A stretch of DNA of 64,000 bases, taken from positions 17,634,938-17,698,937 of the forward strand of contig JAKZAP010000014.1 of the NCBI GenBank assembly GCA_023053575.1. Reading direction: 5' to 3'. Positions within the stretch are counted from its first letter, which is position 1. Each line of letters begins with the position of its first letter. This DNA is from Branchinecta lynchi. Taxonomy: Eukaryota > Arthropoda > Branchiopoda > Anostraca > Branchinectidae. Under the pieces are notes generated by a model. It saw only the letters and a program-made list of their open reading frames with translations. It was not told the origin of the DNA and searched no databases. Both the position numbers and the translations under genes were made by a program. Below, in pieces: positions 32,147-43,003 of the stretch.

Positions 32147-33102
32147 TGGGATCCCAAAACGTAAGTGGAGGGATACCTCTAACATTGCAAAAGTTGTCCG
32201 GCTGTCTGTCCGTCTGTCCGCACGATAACTCTCGAAGAGATTGAGATATTTTGATGAAACTTGGTGGGAGGATCCTTTCGATCAAAGTACAGATCAAGTT
32301 CGAAGATGGGCTCTGTAGCCCTATATTCGAGGGTGGGGGAGGGGTTTCAAATTTAGAGACAACAAAAATATTTTTTGAAAGCTATCGAGATAGTTGATTT
32401 GGGGGTAAGGAGACATGCTGAATTTGAATATGAAATTTATTTTCTAGCCGGACAAATAGTTCACCCGGAATCCGGCGAAAAACGGAAAATTTGTGAAAAG
32501 TAAAAGTTTAATATGAAGTTGATTAGAGGATCGATTTAAGGGCAAGGAGACGTGCTGAGTCTGAATATGAAATTTATTTTCTCGCCGGACAATTAGTTCG
32601 GCCGGAATCCAGCCAAAACCGAAGAATTTGTTAAAAGTAAAAGTTTAATCTGAAATTGATTAGAGGTTGATTGATTTGATTGATTTGGGAGTAAGGAGAC
32701 ATGCTGAATTCGTTTTTGAGCTTTAGTTTTTTGCCAGACAAGTAGTTTTTTTTCTTGGGGGGGGGATGGGGGTTGCGTTTTGGAGGGGGGGCCTGCTGGT
32801 CGGACAAACCCCTACCCCCGCCTGGATACGGCCTTGAGGGTAAACCATATGCTGAATCGATATTTGAATATTTGACAGCGCAAAACGGATGTCTAAACTT
32901 GTTGAAGTTCAGCTGGCGTATCGGATTTGCACTGTCAAATACGAACTTGGTCTTCTACGATTATTACCATTGGCCTTAGCCTGTTTGTAAATGTTAAAAG
33001 TAAAAATGTTTAAGAAGTCTGTTGAAGACCGAATATCTATAAGACCGCATTGTTGGGAGCAAATATTTTAATTGGGATCCCATCGAAACCTTTGGTCTTG
33101 TT
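32147..33102 (-). mobile_element. Family A element, minus, both ends present
   Basis: It begins TTTTTGGGATCCCAAAACGT, AAGTGGAGGG and ends ATTGGGATCCCATCGAAACC then TTTGGTCTTGTT. Three to four units remain, with a G-rich interruption at 32754-32830. Confidence 0.8.
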
Positions 33103-33214
33103 CCTAGGGACAACCAAATCCTATGTCCGGTCCTGAATCCATTACGTGATATGATATTCCGCATTAATTTATTACGACCGCCGGCTGGCTGGCTGGCTTA
33201 AAACAACCGATGCT

Positions 33215-34097
33215 AGTATTGGGCGATATTTAGAATTTTCAATATATCAATTTTCTTACTTTCGATAACCGACATATCGATATCGATATTTCGGTACGAT
33301 GTTTCCCTATAGTATATATACGTCTCGTTTCGGAAAAGTTTAAGAACGGAAATGGTCGTAAAAAGGCATATTGCATCATCTCAAATGTTTAATAAATAAA
33401 AATGAATTAGCGAGAATTATCGCTCGAATTTCGGATATATAACTTTTGTTGGATTATTTACAATAAAAGCTAGGCTTCACCTTCTAGATTGTTCTTCCGC
33501 GTTCTAGACGGCGGTTTTTGTCGAGACGGATCTGAAAGGTGAAGCCAAGTCAAAAAGTCTGGAAGTCCGGGGGGCTGGACACCCCAGGTTCCGGATGTCT
33601 GGAAGGTGCCATAGAGGCAACCCGTTGAGACACTACAAATATGCAAATGGGGGAAGGAAATTGAAAGTGATTCACAGCAATGCCGTATCCCCCCCCCCCA
33701 AAAAAAAATACAAAAAATCCTTTTTTATAGGCTTTTCCCTCTTATCTATCTCTTTTTTGTCCGACCCACGGGCAACCCCCCCCCCCCCCCCCCCCGAAAT
33801 AAATTCCTGGATACGGGCCTGATTCACAGTTCTGACTGAGATGCAATCTAGGAAATGGAATCTGCACATCTAGCAAACGCTGAAGAACAGCAAATTTAGC
33901 TGCCATCAATATCATGAATATCTGGAATGGTTTGCTTGGGTATGCCGAAGAACCGAACGTCTGGTAATCTGGAAGGTGAAGCCTGGCTTTAATTAGAAAC
34001 ATACAATTATCGTTTTCGATCTCGATATTTAGGTTCCGATATGCACTATTGACATTTGGTCCGATATTCCATATACCCTCATCGATATTGAATATCG
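33215..34097. mobile_element. Composite: element with GGGCGATATT ends containing a nested MITE
   Basis: The outer ends ATTGGGCGATATTTAGAATT (about 33218) and GATATTGAATATCGCCC (to 34100) are inverted. AT-rich ATCGATATCGATATTT-type subterminal sequence occurs at both ends. Inside, AAAGCTAGGCTTCACCTTCT (about 33466) is inverted relative to TCTGGAAGGTGAAGCCTGGC (about 33970), marking a second element of about 0.5 kb. The poly-C tract at 33778-33795 lies within it. No gene recognised. Confidence 0.6.
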
Positions 34098-34105
34098 CCC
34101 AGAGC

Positions 34106-34848
34106 CGGTGTTGCCATGTGTGACACTTTTTATGCTTATTGACACTTTTTGTCTCTGTGTGACATCGCGACACTTTGAGCGTGTTCCATCCTACTTACCG
34201 TAGTTACTACGCATGACGTCACGAATTCTGGCTTTTTGCCGTCAAGGCTGGAACGATTTGTCTATTTTCCAGCAGGATCTCACGCCAGGGGCGAATCCGA
34301 CCAATCACGTTCCAGAGATGCGTAGTTACTACGCTTACCACGCTCCCGAGCATGGTAAGCAAATAGTAACTATTAGTTACTATTCCGACAAGGCTGGAGC
34401 GGTCAGCGTAGAGGATGGAACGGAAATAGTAACTGATAGTAACTATTGTTACAAGGGTGGAACACGCTCTTTTTCTCTGGAAATGACATCTTTTTTTTTT
34501 GTTAACGAATTACACTTTTGAGGTCAGAGAAGCACTCTTTCATTTACTTTACTAGCGTGACAGATTACTGACTTTACTTTCAGCACTTTGATTTTGTGCA
34601 CAAAGACAGTTTGAAACTGAAGACTTAAATAAAGCTCACTTCCGATTAAATTTTGTTACAAAATTGTGATGTGACTGTTAAGAAATGTTAAATTATTGTT
34701 ACAAATTTAGTTTTTTTGTTTTGTTTACTAATTATTCGCTTTTTGCGCGTTAATATGCAGCGGAATGCACACAGAATTTGGAGGTCTCAATAAGACCTTT
34801 TTGTCAGCAATTGTGACAATTTTATAAATCCATCTCGTGACAACACTG
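34106..34848. mobile_element. Possible degenerate hAT-like element
   Basis: CGGTGTTGCCATG at 34106 and GTGACAACACTG ending at 34848 are an imperfect inverted pair of the CAGTGTTGCCA type. The flanks CCCAGAGC (34098-34105) and CCCAACAC (34849-34856) agree at 6 of 8 positions. Subterminal TGTGACACTTTTT repeats resemble those of the element at 12219-13852. A family D MITE is nested inside. This is a tentative call because the ends and the duplication are both imperfect. Confidence 0.4.
34177..34469 (-). mobile_element. Family D MITE, copy upstream of NARS1
   Basis: The ends are GAGCGTGTTCCATCC and GGGTGGAACACGCTC, with TTT on each side (34174-34176 and 34470-34472). The interior has TACTACGCATGACGTCACGA and ATGGTAAGCAAATAGTAACT. 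It is inverted relative to the copy at 34981. Confidence 0.85.
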
Positions 34849-34868
34849 CCCAACACTAACTGAAACTG
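34473..34868 (+). promoter_or_regulatory. Putative NARS1 5' flank / 5' UTR
   Basis: This gene-free stretch lies between a family D element and the proposed first coding exon, so it should contain the transcription start. It is AT-rich with no TATA box I would commit to. The assignment follows only from position. Confidence 0.3.
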
Positions 34869-34917
34869 ATGGAAATGGCCCAGGAATTGCATGAGAAAAT
34901 GGAACAAGTCACCCTAA
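34869..34917 (+). CDS. NARS1: Asparaginyl-tRNA synthetase, proposed exon 1
   Basis: An in-frame stop (TAA, 34857-34859) is followed by ATG codons at 34869, 34875 and 34899. The frame ends at a strong donor, CTAA|GTAAGT (34918-34923). The final single base plus the first two bases of the next exon form an AGT codon, giving MEQVTLSDIYTSEKLG across the junction, which resembles the start of animal NARS1. The ATG at 34899 gives the most family-like N-terminus, while those upstream would add up to 10 residues. The exon is short, so the call rests on phase, donor quality and position; an alternative exon farther upstream cannot be excluded. Confidence 0.55.
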
Positions 34918-34980
34918 GTAAGTTGAAGGTTAGATTCTCAGATCTCCAAGTCTATCACAGAAGCAACCTGTATTGTTTTT

Positions 34981-35285
34981 GAGCGTGTTCCACCCTTCTA
35001 ACAATAGGTACTATTAGTTACTATTTCCATTCCATCCTCACGAAAAGTTACTACGCTGACCGTTCCAACCTTGTCGGAATAGTAAATAATAGTTACTATT
35101 TGCTTACCATGCTCGGGAGCGTAGTAAGGGTAGTAACTACGCATCTCTGTAACGTGATTGGTCGGATTCACCCCTGGCGTGAGATCGTGCTGGAAAATAG
35201 AAAAATCATTCCAGCCTTGACGGCAAAAAGCCAGAATTCGTGACGTCGTGCGTAGTAACTACAGTAAGTAGGGTGGAACACGCTC
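34981..35285 (+). mobile_element. Family D MITE in NARS1 intron 1
   Basis: The ends GAGCGTGTTCCACCCTTCT and AGGGTGGAACACGCTC are an inverted repeat; TTT lies on each side (34978-34980, 35286-35288). It starts only 63 bp downstream of the proposed exon 1 donor and is in the opposite orientation to the copy at 34177-34469. Confidence 0.87.
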
Positions 35286-35288
35286 TTT

Positions 35289-35770
35289 GTTGCATCCTAG
35301 GCTCTAGGATTTCCAGCAGCCCAAGCTATTTGAAATTGTTGCAACCACTGTTTGGGTTTGGGTTTCTACCTCCAAACTCAAAGACAGGCAGAGACATTAG
35401 GCATTTTTCTTTGCTCCCATAAACAGATTGTGGCTCGAACAGGCTGTTTCCATGGCATTTTGTGCGGCCCACAAGTTTGTTCCTGTGACCAACAACAGAC
35501 AAGAAGAGTTTTGTTTTTGTGGCTGGATTTTGGTTGGAAACCCAAATTTAGCAGCAAAATTACATCGAAACAATAAAATTAATTATAAACTTCCTGTATC
35601 CTGTATCCAGTATGTAGTCATAAGAGTATGTAGTATGTAGACATAAGACTGAAGATCCTTTTTGCTGAGAATGGTAAGGATAAAATTGAAAGCCTTGAGT
35701 TCTGTTTATTTTACATAACTTTTATTTATGTATTCAGACATTTGAAATTATCGCCTCAAAATAGATAAAA
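35289..35770. other. NARS1 intron 1, unassigned part
   Basis: Overlapping plus-strand frames of 60-74 codons have no domain. Short repeats of TATCC(A/T)GTAT and AGTATGTAG are seen near 35595-35640. Nothing else recognised. Confidence 0.4.
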
Positions 35771-36182
35771 TAAGTAGTTTTTGCAGTTATTGTGGTATCT
35801 GATACACAGCTGATACAATGGTCAAAAGGCATTTCTGCAGTTATCGTGGTCTGATTGTGGTATCGGGCCAGTTATCGTGGTATCAGATATTCAGATACTA
35901 CGGTCCGACCGTGGTAACTGGTTGTGGTATCTGAAAAGTCACCTCGCTTTCATCAAATTTTGTCAGATAGGTATGAAAGAAGTTTCGCACTTAGTGATGT
36001 AAATGGATATCTGTTTTTCTTTAGGGATGACTTCCAAAAGTGAAATTTCAGCAATAGCCATTTTTGCAGAACACCGTGTATCAGTTACCGCGATAACTGC
36101 AAAAATGACTAATTGCAGATCAGTTGCAGATCCAGTTACAGTGGTAACAGATACCATGGTATCAGCAAAAACACAACTAATA
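35771..36182. mobile_element. Family E palindromic MITE, copy in intron 1
   Basis: AGTTTTTGCAGTTATTGTGG at the left is mirrored by CCATGGTATCAGCAAAAACA at the right. Both halves hold GTGGTATCTGATAC-type palindromes, and CTTTAGGGATGACTTCCAAA marks the centre. It is more diverged than the two copies around exon 8. Confidence 0.72.
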
Positions 36183-36566
36183 GCGTATCAGCGACTTTAA
36201 TCTTGTGGCTTGACTGTGTTGCACACAATCCTGTTTCCACAGAAGAACACTCAGAAGTGTGTGGCCCATAATTGTGTTACAGAAAAATGCATTTTGGCAA
36301 ATACCTTTTTTCAAACTGTTTAAGTCATGAATTGCCATGATTTTTCTTAAAACTATTTAAAGTTTTTTAGGGAATAGTTGATTTTTTACTTAAAATTTTT
36401 TTTTTTTCTGAAAATCAGTCTGTTTTTCATCAGAACAGTAATTGTTTCTTAAAACAATCATTTTTTCTGAAAATAACTCAATCTTTTATATTTTTTTTTT
36501 GATCTTATGCATTTGCTTCATTGCCAATTGGCATTACTATTGAAACCTCTGTGTCATTTTCTCTAG

Positions 36567-36715
36567 GTGACATCTACACTTCCGAAAAACTTGGTGATGA
36601 TGAGTCTGGAGAGGGAACAGCAGAAAAACCTTTCAAAACCTTGTTAAAGGCATTCAAGCATGCTGGGAAAAGCCAGCTGCCAAACATTTACGTTGACGGC
36701 AAAAAAGATGGAGAG
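36567..36715 (+). CDS. NARS1: Asparaginyl-tRNA synthetase, exon 2
   Basis: The translation reads DIYTSEKLGDDESGEGTAEK then PFKTLLKAFKHAG and IYVDGKKDGE, the N-terminal extension specific to eukaryotic cytosolic NARS (GDGT..KPFKT...IYVD in relatives). The acceptor is TTTTCTCTAG|GT and the donor GAG|GTAGGC. The exon takes one base from exon 1 (phase 1) and ends on a codon boundary. It has 49 full codons. In animals this extension is a separate small domain ahead of the anticodon-binding domain; the protein is cytosolic, charging tRNA-Asn with asparagine. Confidence 0.9.
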
Positions 36716-37259
36716 GTAGGCCAAATTTACTTTGTTAAAGGGTCTGCTCCAACCTCCTTCGCTAGGCTACTAATCTTTACTAAAAGCAACAGTCCTTAAT
36801 TCGACTTCTATCAAGACAGTTGAAGTAAGAGTAGGCACGTCTTGAATCCTGCTGAATGTAAACAAGTGCGCAATCGCTCAGACATGGAGTGTAAAAGTAA
36901 ACATGTTTAGCACATTTAATATACACACAACTTTAGAACCAAGACATTTCTCATCCCCAATAACCAAACAAGGATCGAAATAACCTAATCTGCAATCATC
37001 CCACTTTAAAACCTTTAAATGTAAACAAACCGCCAGTATAAATCCGAAGAAATGTTGAAGGTCTTGCAAGAAAATAGCATTAGTTCCAACACTGAATGGT
37101 CTGCCTTTGGTCTGCCAGCCAGTCCCACCCTTTAAACCTCTTCTTCATTAGCAAGGTAATAAAAAGTGAAATAAACCAAATCGTAGCAGCCTATTGCCCC
37201 CTTTGTCACAATTCATTAAGAAAGGCATATCATCGATCATATGACTAAGCAGTCAAGTT
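36716..37259 (+). other. NARS1 intron 2, 5' part
   Basis: No gene or repeat recognised in the first 540 bp of this 6.3-kb intron. Confidence 0.5.
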
Positions 37260-37279
37260 TCCAACTGTTCATTAAAGAT

Positions 37280-37835
37280 CAAAGTACGTCGCGTCGTGGG
37301 GGTGGTCTCCCCAACCCCTATGATCCAGAAGCACATGGAATTTCATCGCCTTATCTCCAGTTAATGTCAAGTTAAAAACATTAAAAATTGGGCAATCTGG
37401 GCCCAATTGCTCCTGAACCAAGTGGTGGTGGGGTTTGGGACCCGCAAAAAGTAAAAAGGGACCCCAATGCTCACAATCCTACCAAGTTTCAACTTGATAT
37501 CTGTTGATTTCTGTCACAGGTAACAAACTTTAGCCCTGGGCAGTCTGGATCCAGTTGCCCATGAACGGGTGGGTGTGGCAAGTGCAACTTTAGAAGCAAT
37601 TTTCCAGTCCTAGGATCTATTCGTCCAAGAAATTTCATCGTCCTATGTCCAGCTGGTCAAGTTATGAACATTATTCACTGGGCAATATGGGCCCATTTGC
37701 CCCTGAACCGGCAGGGTGTGGGGGGTGGGGACCCGCAAAAGGCACAACTAGACCCCAATACCCACAAGTGTACCAAGTTTGAACTTGATACTTGCACTCG
37801 TTCACGAGTTATGAGCTCCGCAAAAATATGGTGAA
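37280..37835. repeat. Family K, three ~145-bp units
   Basis: GGGCAATCTGGGCCCAATTG, GGGCAGTCTGGATCCAGTTG and GGGCAATATGGGCCCATTTG occur at about 37390, 37539 and 37680. Each is followed by CCTGAAC or CATGAAC, a G-rich GGTGGGG segment and ACCAAGTTT/AAATTTCATC phrases. The plan resembles family B (a pyrimidine/purine run next to a CCAAGTTTCA phrase), but the sequences differ. Two units also share GGGACCCGCAAAA. Confidence 0.68.
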
Positions 37836-38335
37836 AACCGAAAACCGAAAGCTGAAAGCTGCTACAGCGCTCGCAGTAATGGATTGTTCCAAGGAACACT
37901 CCACTAAAACCCCGGATTTAGTTTACGGGGGTGGAGCGTAGTTGGTTCCTGTCAGTTTTCAGTATCAGTTTATTCATAAAAAATAAAAAAAAACCATTAA
38001 CTCTTTATGGCCCCACCATAAGGTCTAACATAAGGCCTGGCAATGGGCAGGGCTTACTCTTTATTCAGATAGTCGTAAGGGAAACAAACCAAACAAATCA
38101 AAAAAAGAAAAAGAAGGAGTGAAGAAAAGGAGAAGAAAAGAAGAATGAAGACATATCAGACTGACAATAAAAACCCACTAATGAACGATCTTCCATCAAC
38201 AAAGCGCCCTTGCCCCCCCCCCCCCAAAAAAAAAACAAAGCGAAAAAGAAGAAAGTAAATTATGTTTTCGATGTTTACGAAATTATGTCCCGACCACAGA
38301 GTATATAAAAATGACTCGAGACGAAAAAGCCAGCT

Positions 38336-38470
38336 AGGAATTCTTCAGCAATATTTCGGCACTGCGTGGAAAGGGTCCTTTTCAGGCCGAAGCTGAAAGA
38401 AACGAACCTTAAAGAGCCTGAAGAAGGTTTGAAATATCGCTAATGAATATCCTAGCCAACTTTTCCGTTT
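38336..38470. mobile_element. Family C variant, short palindrome
   Basis: GGAATTCTTCAGCAATATTT is mirrored by GAAATATCGCTAATGAATATCC, and AAAGGGTCCTTTTCAGGC by GCCTGAAGAAGG. The arms are more diverged than in other family C copies. Confidence 0.6.
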
Positions 38471-38782
38471 TAATAATAAAATAATAATAATAGCATAATA
38501 ATATAACTGCAGTAAAAAGGATTTCGCCTCTATTAATTTCTCGAGACACTGTGCACACTAAATTGAATTTCAGCCAGGTGACGATCCGCACCTGCTTTAA
38601 ACTGATTGATATTTTCGGCATTTACGACATTTTCAGGGAGATTATTTCAACGTTCCACTATCCGGTTTTAAACTCCAGTTTCCAATGTCTTTTCGGTTTT
38701 GAGTCATTTGCATATATGATTCCCAGTCAGCCAGGGCTAAATAACTGTACAGAGTTTTTCCGAGTAAGGATTAAAGTTAACT
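38471..38782 (-). pseudogene. LINE 3' end fragment, minus strand
   Basis: On the minus strand the segment reads MPKISISLKQVRIVTWLKFN then LVCTVSREINRGE, matching the C-terminus/3' UTR of the LINE fragment at 45790-46290 (MPKISTNSKQVSTTTWLKFN). It is not a gene by itself. A tri-nucleotide TTA/ATA run marks the 3' end, near 38466-38500. Confidence 0.65.
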
Positions 38783-38892
38783 GCAGTATTTGCTACTGGG
38801 ACTAATCTTATCTCTACTAAGATAAGATTAACCAGAATTAGAGATAAGATTATCTTTCTAGAGACAAGACTAATCCCAGTAGCAAATACTGC
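38783..38892. mobile_element. 110-bp palindromic mini-element
   Basis: GCAGTATTTGCTACTGGGAC then TAATCTTATCTCTA is mirrored by the arm ending TAGCAAATACTGC at 38892, with few mismatches. The centre also contains AAGATAAGATTAACC / GATAAGATTATC repeats. It lies directly beside the LINE fragment. Confidence 0.7.
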
Positions 38893-39296
38893 AAGATTTT
38901 GTTTGTACAGTGTAGGATTTGAGGACAAAGTTAATGTCATTCTCCCATTCTAAAACGAGAGAAAGGGCATGGAATTTAAACTAAAAAAGATAGAGATAAT
39001 TCAATTCCAGATATTTTAACTTCCAGTTCAAGAGTGTCCCGAATTAGGAAAAATATATCAAAACGCTTGAAAAGTATGAAGATTAATGAAACTAATTTTC
39101 AAATAATAGCTGGATCAAAGGAAGCAACATAATCACTGTCCATCCTTTATTGGTCTTGCCTTTAACTTTTAAAGTTAAAAGTAGTGCTTCTGAAAGTAGT
39201 ACTTCTGATTCCGGTGGACCTCTGTCGCCGCTCTCCATGGCACTGCTTTCCGCTCCAGCAACTGATGTGCTAAAGTGGTTTGTCCTCAACTTTAAC

Positions 39297-40435
39297 AACA
39301 CCAAAGGTTTCGATGGGATCCCAAAAATTTAATATTTGATCCAGACAAATTGGTCGCCAGACTCCTTGAACATTTTTACCATTAAGATTTAGAAACGGAA
39401 GAAGGTCAATGGTTAATCACCTGAGAAGACCAAGTTCAGATATGGATTCACGAAGTGTCTATTTACCCATAACTTTGAGGAAACTGAGCGAATCTTTTGT
39501 TTTGAACTTTTGAGAAGTTCCTTTTGTCTCGAGAATGAAACTCGTGAGAAACCCTTTCCAGGTTATCCATTCCATTTAAGGTATGTTTATCCATTTTATT
39601 CAAGGTATTGTTCTCCGATTTTCTTTATTTGTTGGTGTATCATCTTCTTATTGTCTTTTCATTTTTATCATTCATTAGTTGAATTTTTAGTGTATGAGTA
39701 GCTCGGTATAATGTTGTGAATAATTATAAATGAATTACATCGCTTTCCCTTCCAAGCTTCATTGCCTTTCTTGGCAGGCGAAAGGCGAATAGTGTCTGTT
39801 TTTTTTTAAATAAATGTATCTCTACTCTCTACTCTCTTACTCTCTTCCTACCTTACATCTGCCAAATCTCGGTTTCGACCGGAATCCGAGCAACTACTTG
39901 TCCGGAAAAAAGTAAAGCTCAAAAACGAATTCAGATTATTATCTTACCCCCATATCGAACATCTAATCCACTTCAGACAAAACTTTAAGTTTTAACAAAT
40001 TTTCCGGTTTCAGCCGGATTCCGGGCGAACTTTTTGTCCGGGTAGAAAATGGCTGTCAAAAGCATGTCTTCTTACCCCTAAATCGAGCGTCTAATCGACT
40101 TCAGATAAACTTTTACTTTTAACAAATTTTCCGGTTTCGAACGGATTTCGGACGAACTACTTGTCCGACAAGAAAAAGATTTTTATATAAATGTTCAGCA
40201 TGTCTTTTTACCCCTGAATCGAACATCTAATCAACTTTATGGAAAGCTTTTACTTTTAACAAACTTTCCGGTTTTGGGCGTATTTTGGGCGAACTACTTG
40301 TCCGGCGATGAAATGGTTTTCATATTCAGTTTCGGCATGTCTTCTTACCCCTAAATCGACTATTTCATTAGATGTTTAAAAAAATTTGTTCGCCCCTTAA
40401 TTTGAAACCCTTTCCCATCCTTCCCTTGACCCAAG
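39297..40435 (+). mobile_element. Family A element, plus, in NARS1 intron 2
   Basis: It begins ACACCAAAGGTTTCGATGGG, ATCCCAAAAATTTAATATTT. Five units with TTTTCCGGTTT, CCGGATTCCGGGCGAACT and CATGTCTTCTTACCCCTAAA follow. The tail (CCTTAATTTGAAACCC...CTTGACCC) breaks off into a family B fragment near 40437. The segment 39480-39880 is unrelated sequence inserted or retained within it and includes an AT-rich 63-codon frame with no domain. Confidence 0.7.
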
Positions 40436-40439
40436 TGCC

Positions 40440-41100
40440 TCAGTTGTTTAGTTTCAAATCTGGTTCAGATTCGACAACCATCGGAGGTGGGGAGGGGGCT
40501 CGGAAAATCCCGTGGCACACCTATAATGGAGCGATTGGGACCGGTTTTGTTAGGAAGAAAAAAGCATACTCCCTAGACACGCGTCAATTTATAGAACTGG
40601 AGCTGATACGGGAACTATCGGGAGAGTTGCTGGGGTAGGGGGTGCGTTAATCTCGTGACATGCATAATCTAGAGCAAGTGATCTGGTTCTGACGGAACTT
40701 ACAGCATGTTTTAAAGTGCGTAAGTTGAAAATTGCTTAAAATACTTTTGACCAAACGATACATCTTCATGGTCCACAAGGGCCTATAATCACATGCGTCT
40801 CAAGGGTTTATCTCACAAAAATGAATTATCGGTCTCCTGAAAGTGTTCGTCTCAACCACAAAACTTCTGACCAAAACATTTCATGATCCCTAAGGCCCCA
40901 CGATCATTTGTACCTTAAGGGTTTTGCTCACAAATGCATTCCTAGCCCACTTAAAATGCGCATCATAACCGGCAAAGTGAAAAAAAACTTTTGACCAAAC
41001 GATTCATTTTCATGATATCCAAGGGTCCATGTTCATTTTTCCCTCAAGGGTCTTGCTTACAAATGGATCCCTCAAAGTATACTCATCTTAACGGGCAATT
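40440..41100 (-). repeat. Family B fragment, minus, with repeated head segment
   Basis: TCTGGTTCAGATTCGACAAC then CATCGGAGGTGGGGAGGGGG is a family B unit in reverse. The phrases ACTTTTGACCAAACGAT, CAAGGGTTTTGCTCACAAATG and AATGCGCATCATAACC occur about every 120 bp three times. They match, in reverse complement, the head of family B copies at 11440-11600 and 17290-17430. Here the head itself has been tandemly amplified. Confidence 0.65.
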
Positions 41101-41264
41101 CAATTCAACTTTCAATTCAATTATATTTAAGAAAGCCATAACACGGACAAGCCGACTAGTAGGTTTCGTGTCAAATCAACATAGTACAACAAAATAAGAA
41201 CAGATTTAAAAATTCAGCTGACAACATTGTGAGAGTCCATGTCGCAGTGTGTTGTATTTCGTTT

Positions 41265-42230
41265 CTTCTAATAATAAGCTTTTATTCCGCCAAAAAGACG
41301 AGTTTAAAAAAATAAATCGACAGCAACTAAACATTGGCATCATAAACACAATCGTAACAAACCACTATGTAACTAATAAACAAAATCTATCTCGAACAAA
41401 AAAACTAACGTGAATAATCTTTTCACTGAACTTTTAAAAGTTCACTTTCAGCGTGTAATTTTAACAGAAACTAATATTTAATAATAACTATACTTGAGCA
41501 AGATGATGGTTGAGTTCCTGATACCGGGCAGACAGCTTATCTTCCTTACTTCTCGCAACAACAATAGGGTCTTTCAGATTTAGATCTCGCATCATTCTTG
41601 TATTGGACTCAAATCTGTTAAATTTGCAGAGCCACTTACCAAACTTAAAGCACAATGGACAGTTCTAATGCTTTATTTTGTATTAAATGCTTCACAAATA
41701 AACATTTCCGACTTCCTTTAGAAGGCGCTACGAAAATCGGCCGTTTTCTTGTTATCCCTTGTCTTTACCTCTCTGGCATTTCGGCGATCCAAATCTTAGG
41801 AGCTGGGATATCATGGCAGGAAATTCAAAAACTCCCAGCAATGCTTGGTAGAAAAGGATATATTTGAGATGTCACCAAAGTCAAGCCGCAGATGCAGTTT
41901 ATCTGATTGTTCTAGTGTTTCATCAGGAGTCCCATGGCTTAAAGTGCCTATTAAAAGTTTTTCTTTGTGGAATAGTGTTGCGAAGCTTGATTGGATTGCT
42001 TTATAAAATATACCAGAATATGCAATAAGCTTAAAAAATAACATAGCTACAAAAATCATTCAAAAACAAATAACCTATTCAAATCTGAATTATACAAGCT
42101 GATTTATGCATACAATAAAGATCTAACAAGTGTTATAAGAAACATCACTTTTATCTTTGTCCAAGCTAGTAAATTGGGCATGTACTGGCCCAAAAACTTA
42201 CGCTTTGAAATATCACAGAGAGGAAACTGT
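41265..42230 (-). other. Antisense exon-like ORF with 3' poly(A) signal
   Basis: On the minus strand a frame starts just after a CATTAG acceptor-like site (about 41671). It reads NCPLCFKFGKWLCKFNRFES then NTRMMRDLNLKDPIVVARSK and EDKLSARYQELNHHLAQV, ending at a stop near 41490. It is polar, of balanced composition, and has a CxxC pair. Downstream (about 41285) is AATAAA. A second minus frame (41811-42059) includes LHLRLDFGDISNI. The whole could be the 3' part of a nested gene, a processed pseudogene or a transposon-coded protein. I do not recognise the family. Confidence 0.3.
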
Positions 42231-43003
42231 TGAAAAAGCTGCTGATCTAGGGGGTAAGCATTGTTCCTAGGTTGTTACAGAGTGGGATTGGGGTAGTTTG
42301 ATGTGCAAAGTAACTCGAAGGTGTGTTATATCTGAAATTCTAAAATAATTAAAAACTGAACTAGCAACTAGAACTAAAGATCCTAGCAAGAGTTCGTCGT
42401 GTTAAAAACTGTGTACTCCGCCTCGCAGGGGCCAATTTTGACGGGCAATAATTTCTTCAAATCATTCAAATAGATATCCTACTGCCAAATATTTAGTTAC
42501 ACGTTTAATTTCGTTTACCAGCCAAATGTTTTCTTTATGCCTAATGAAAAAGAAGAAGAAAATCACAATCACACTCCGTTTTTACCTAGTCGACGGTTGT
42601 AAATAAAATTTAATTTATTTAAATTTTCTGGTCAAGACCTATTTTGAGCTGGCCCAGTTGCCCCAGTTGGCATGCTACCGAATCGCGGTCGTCGAAACAA
42701 TGTAATTTAGTTGTCGAAATCGTGGGTATGTTTTATAGTATTTAGTTGTCAATGAATGGACCAGAATCCAGATGGTTAGTTCTGGTTTACACATTTTTTT
42801 TTTTTTTTTTTACTCCTCAGTTCTGGGGGAAATAAATGAATAAATGACCTTGAAAACTTGTTCCTCCTGAGAGCTCTTAGAAAACTTCTCAGCGTAGCTA
42901 ATTTACTTTCTATTAGTGAATTTTTTACTGAATATTTTTAGTCACTTTTGCGTCCTGACCGACACTCTATCACTATATTCTCATCAGCCATTATCCTTTG
43001 CAG
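42231..43003 (+). other. NARS1 intron 2, 3' part
   Basis: No gene or clear repeat. A 20-base T-tract lies at 42792-42811. The intron ends in a good pyrimidine-rich acceptor, TTATCCTTTGCAG. Confidence 0.45.
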
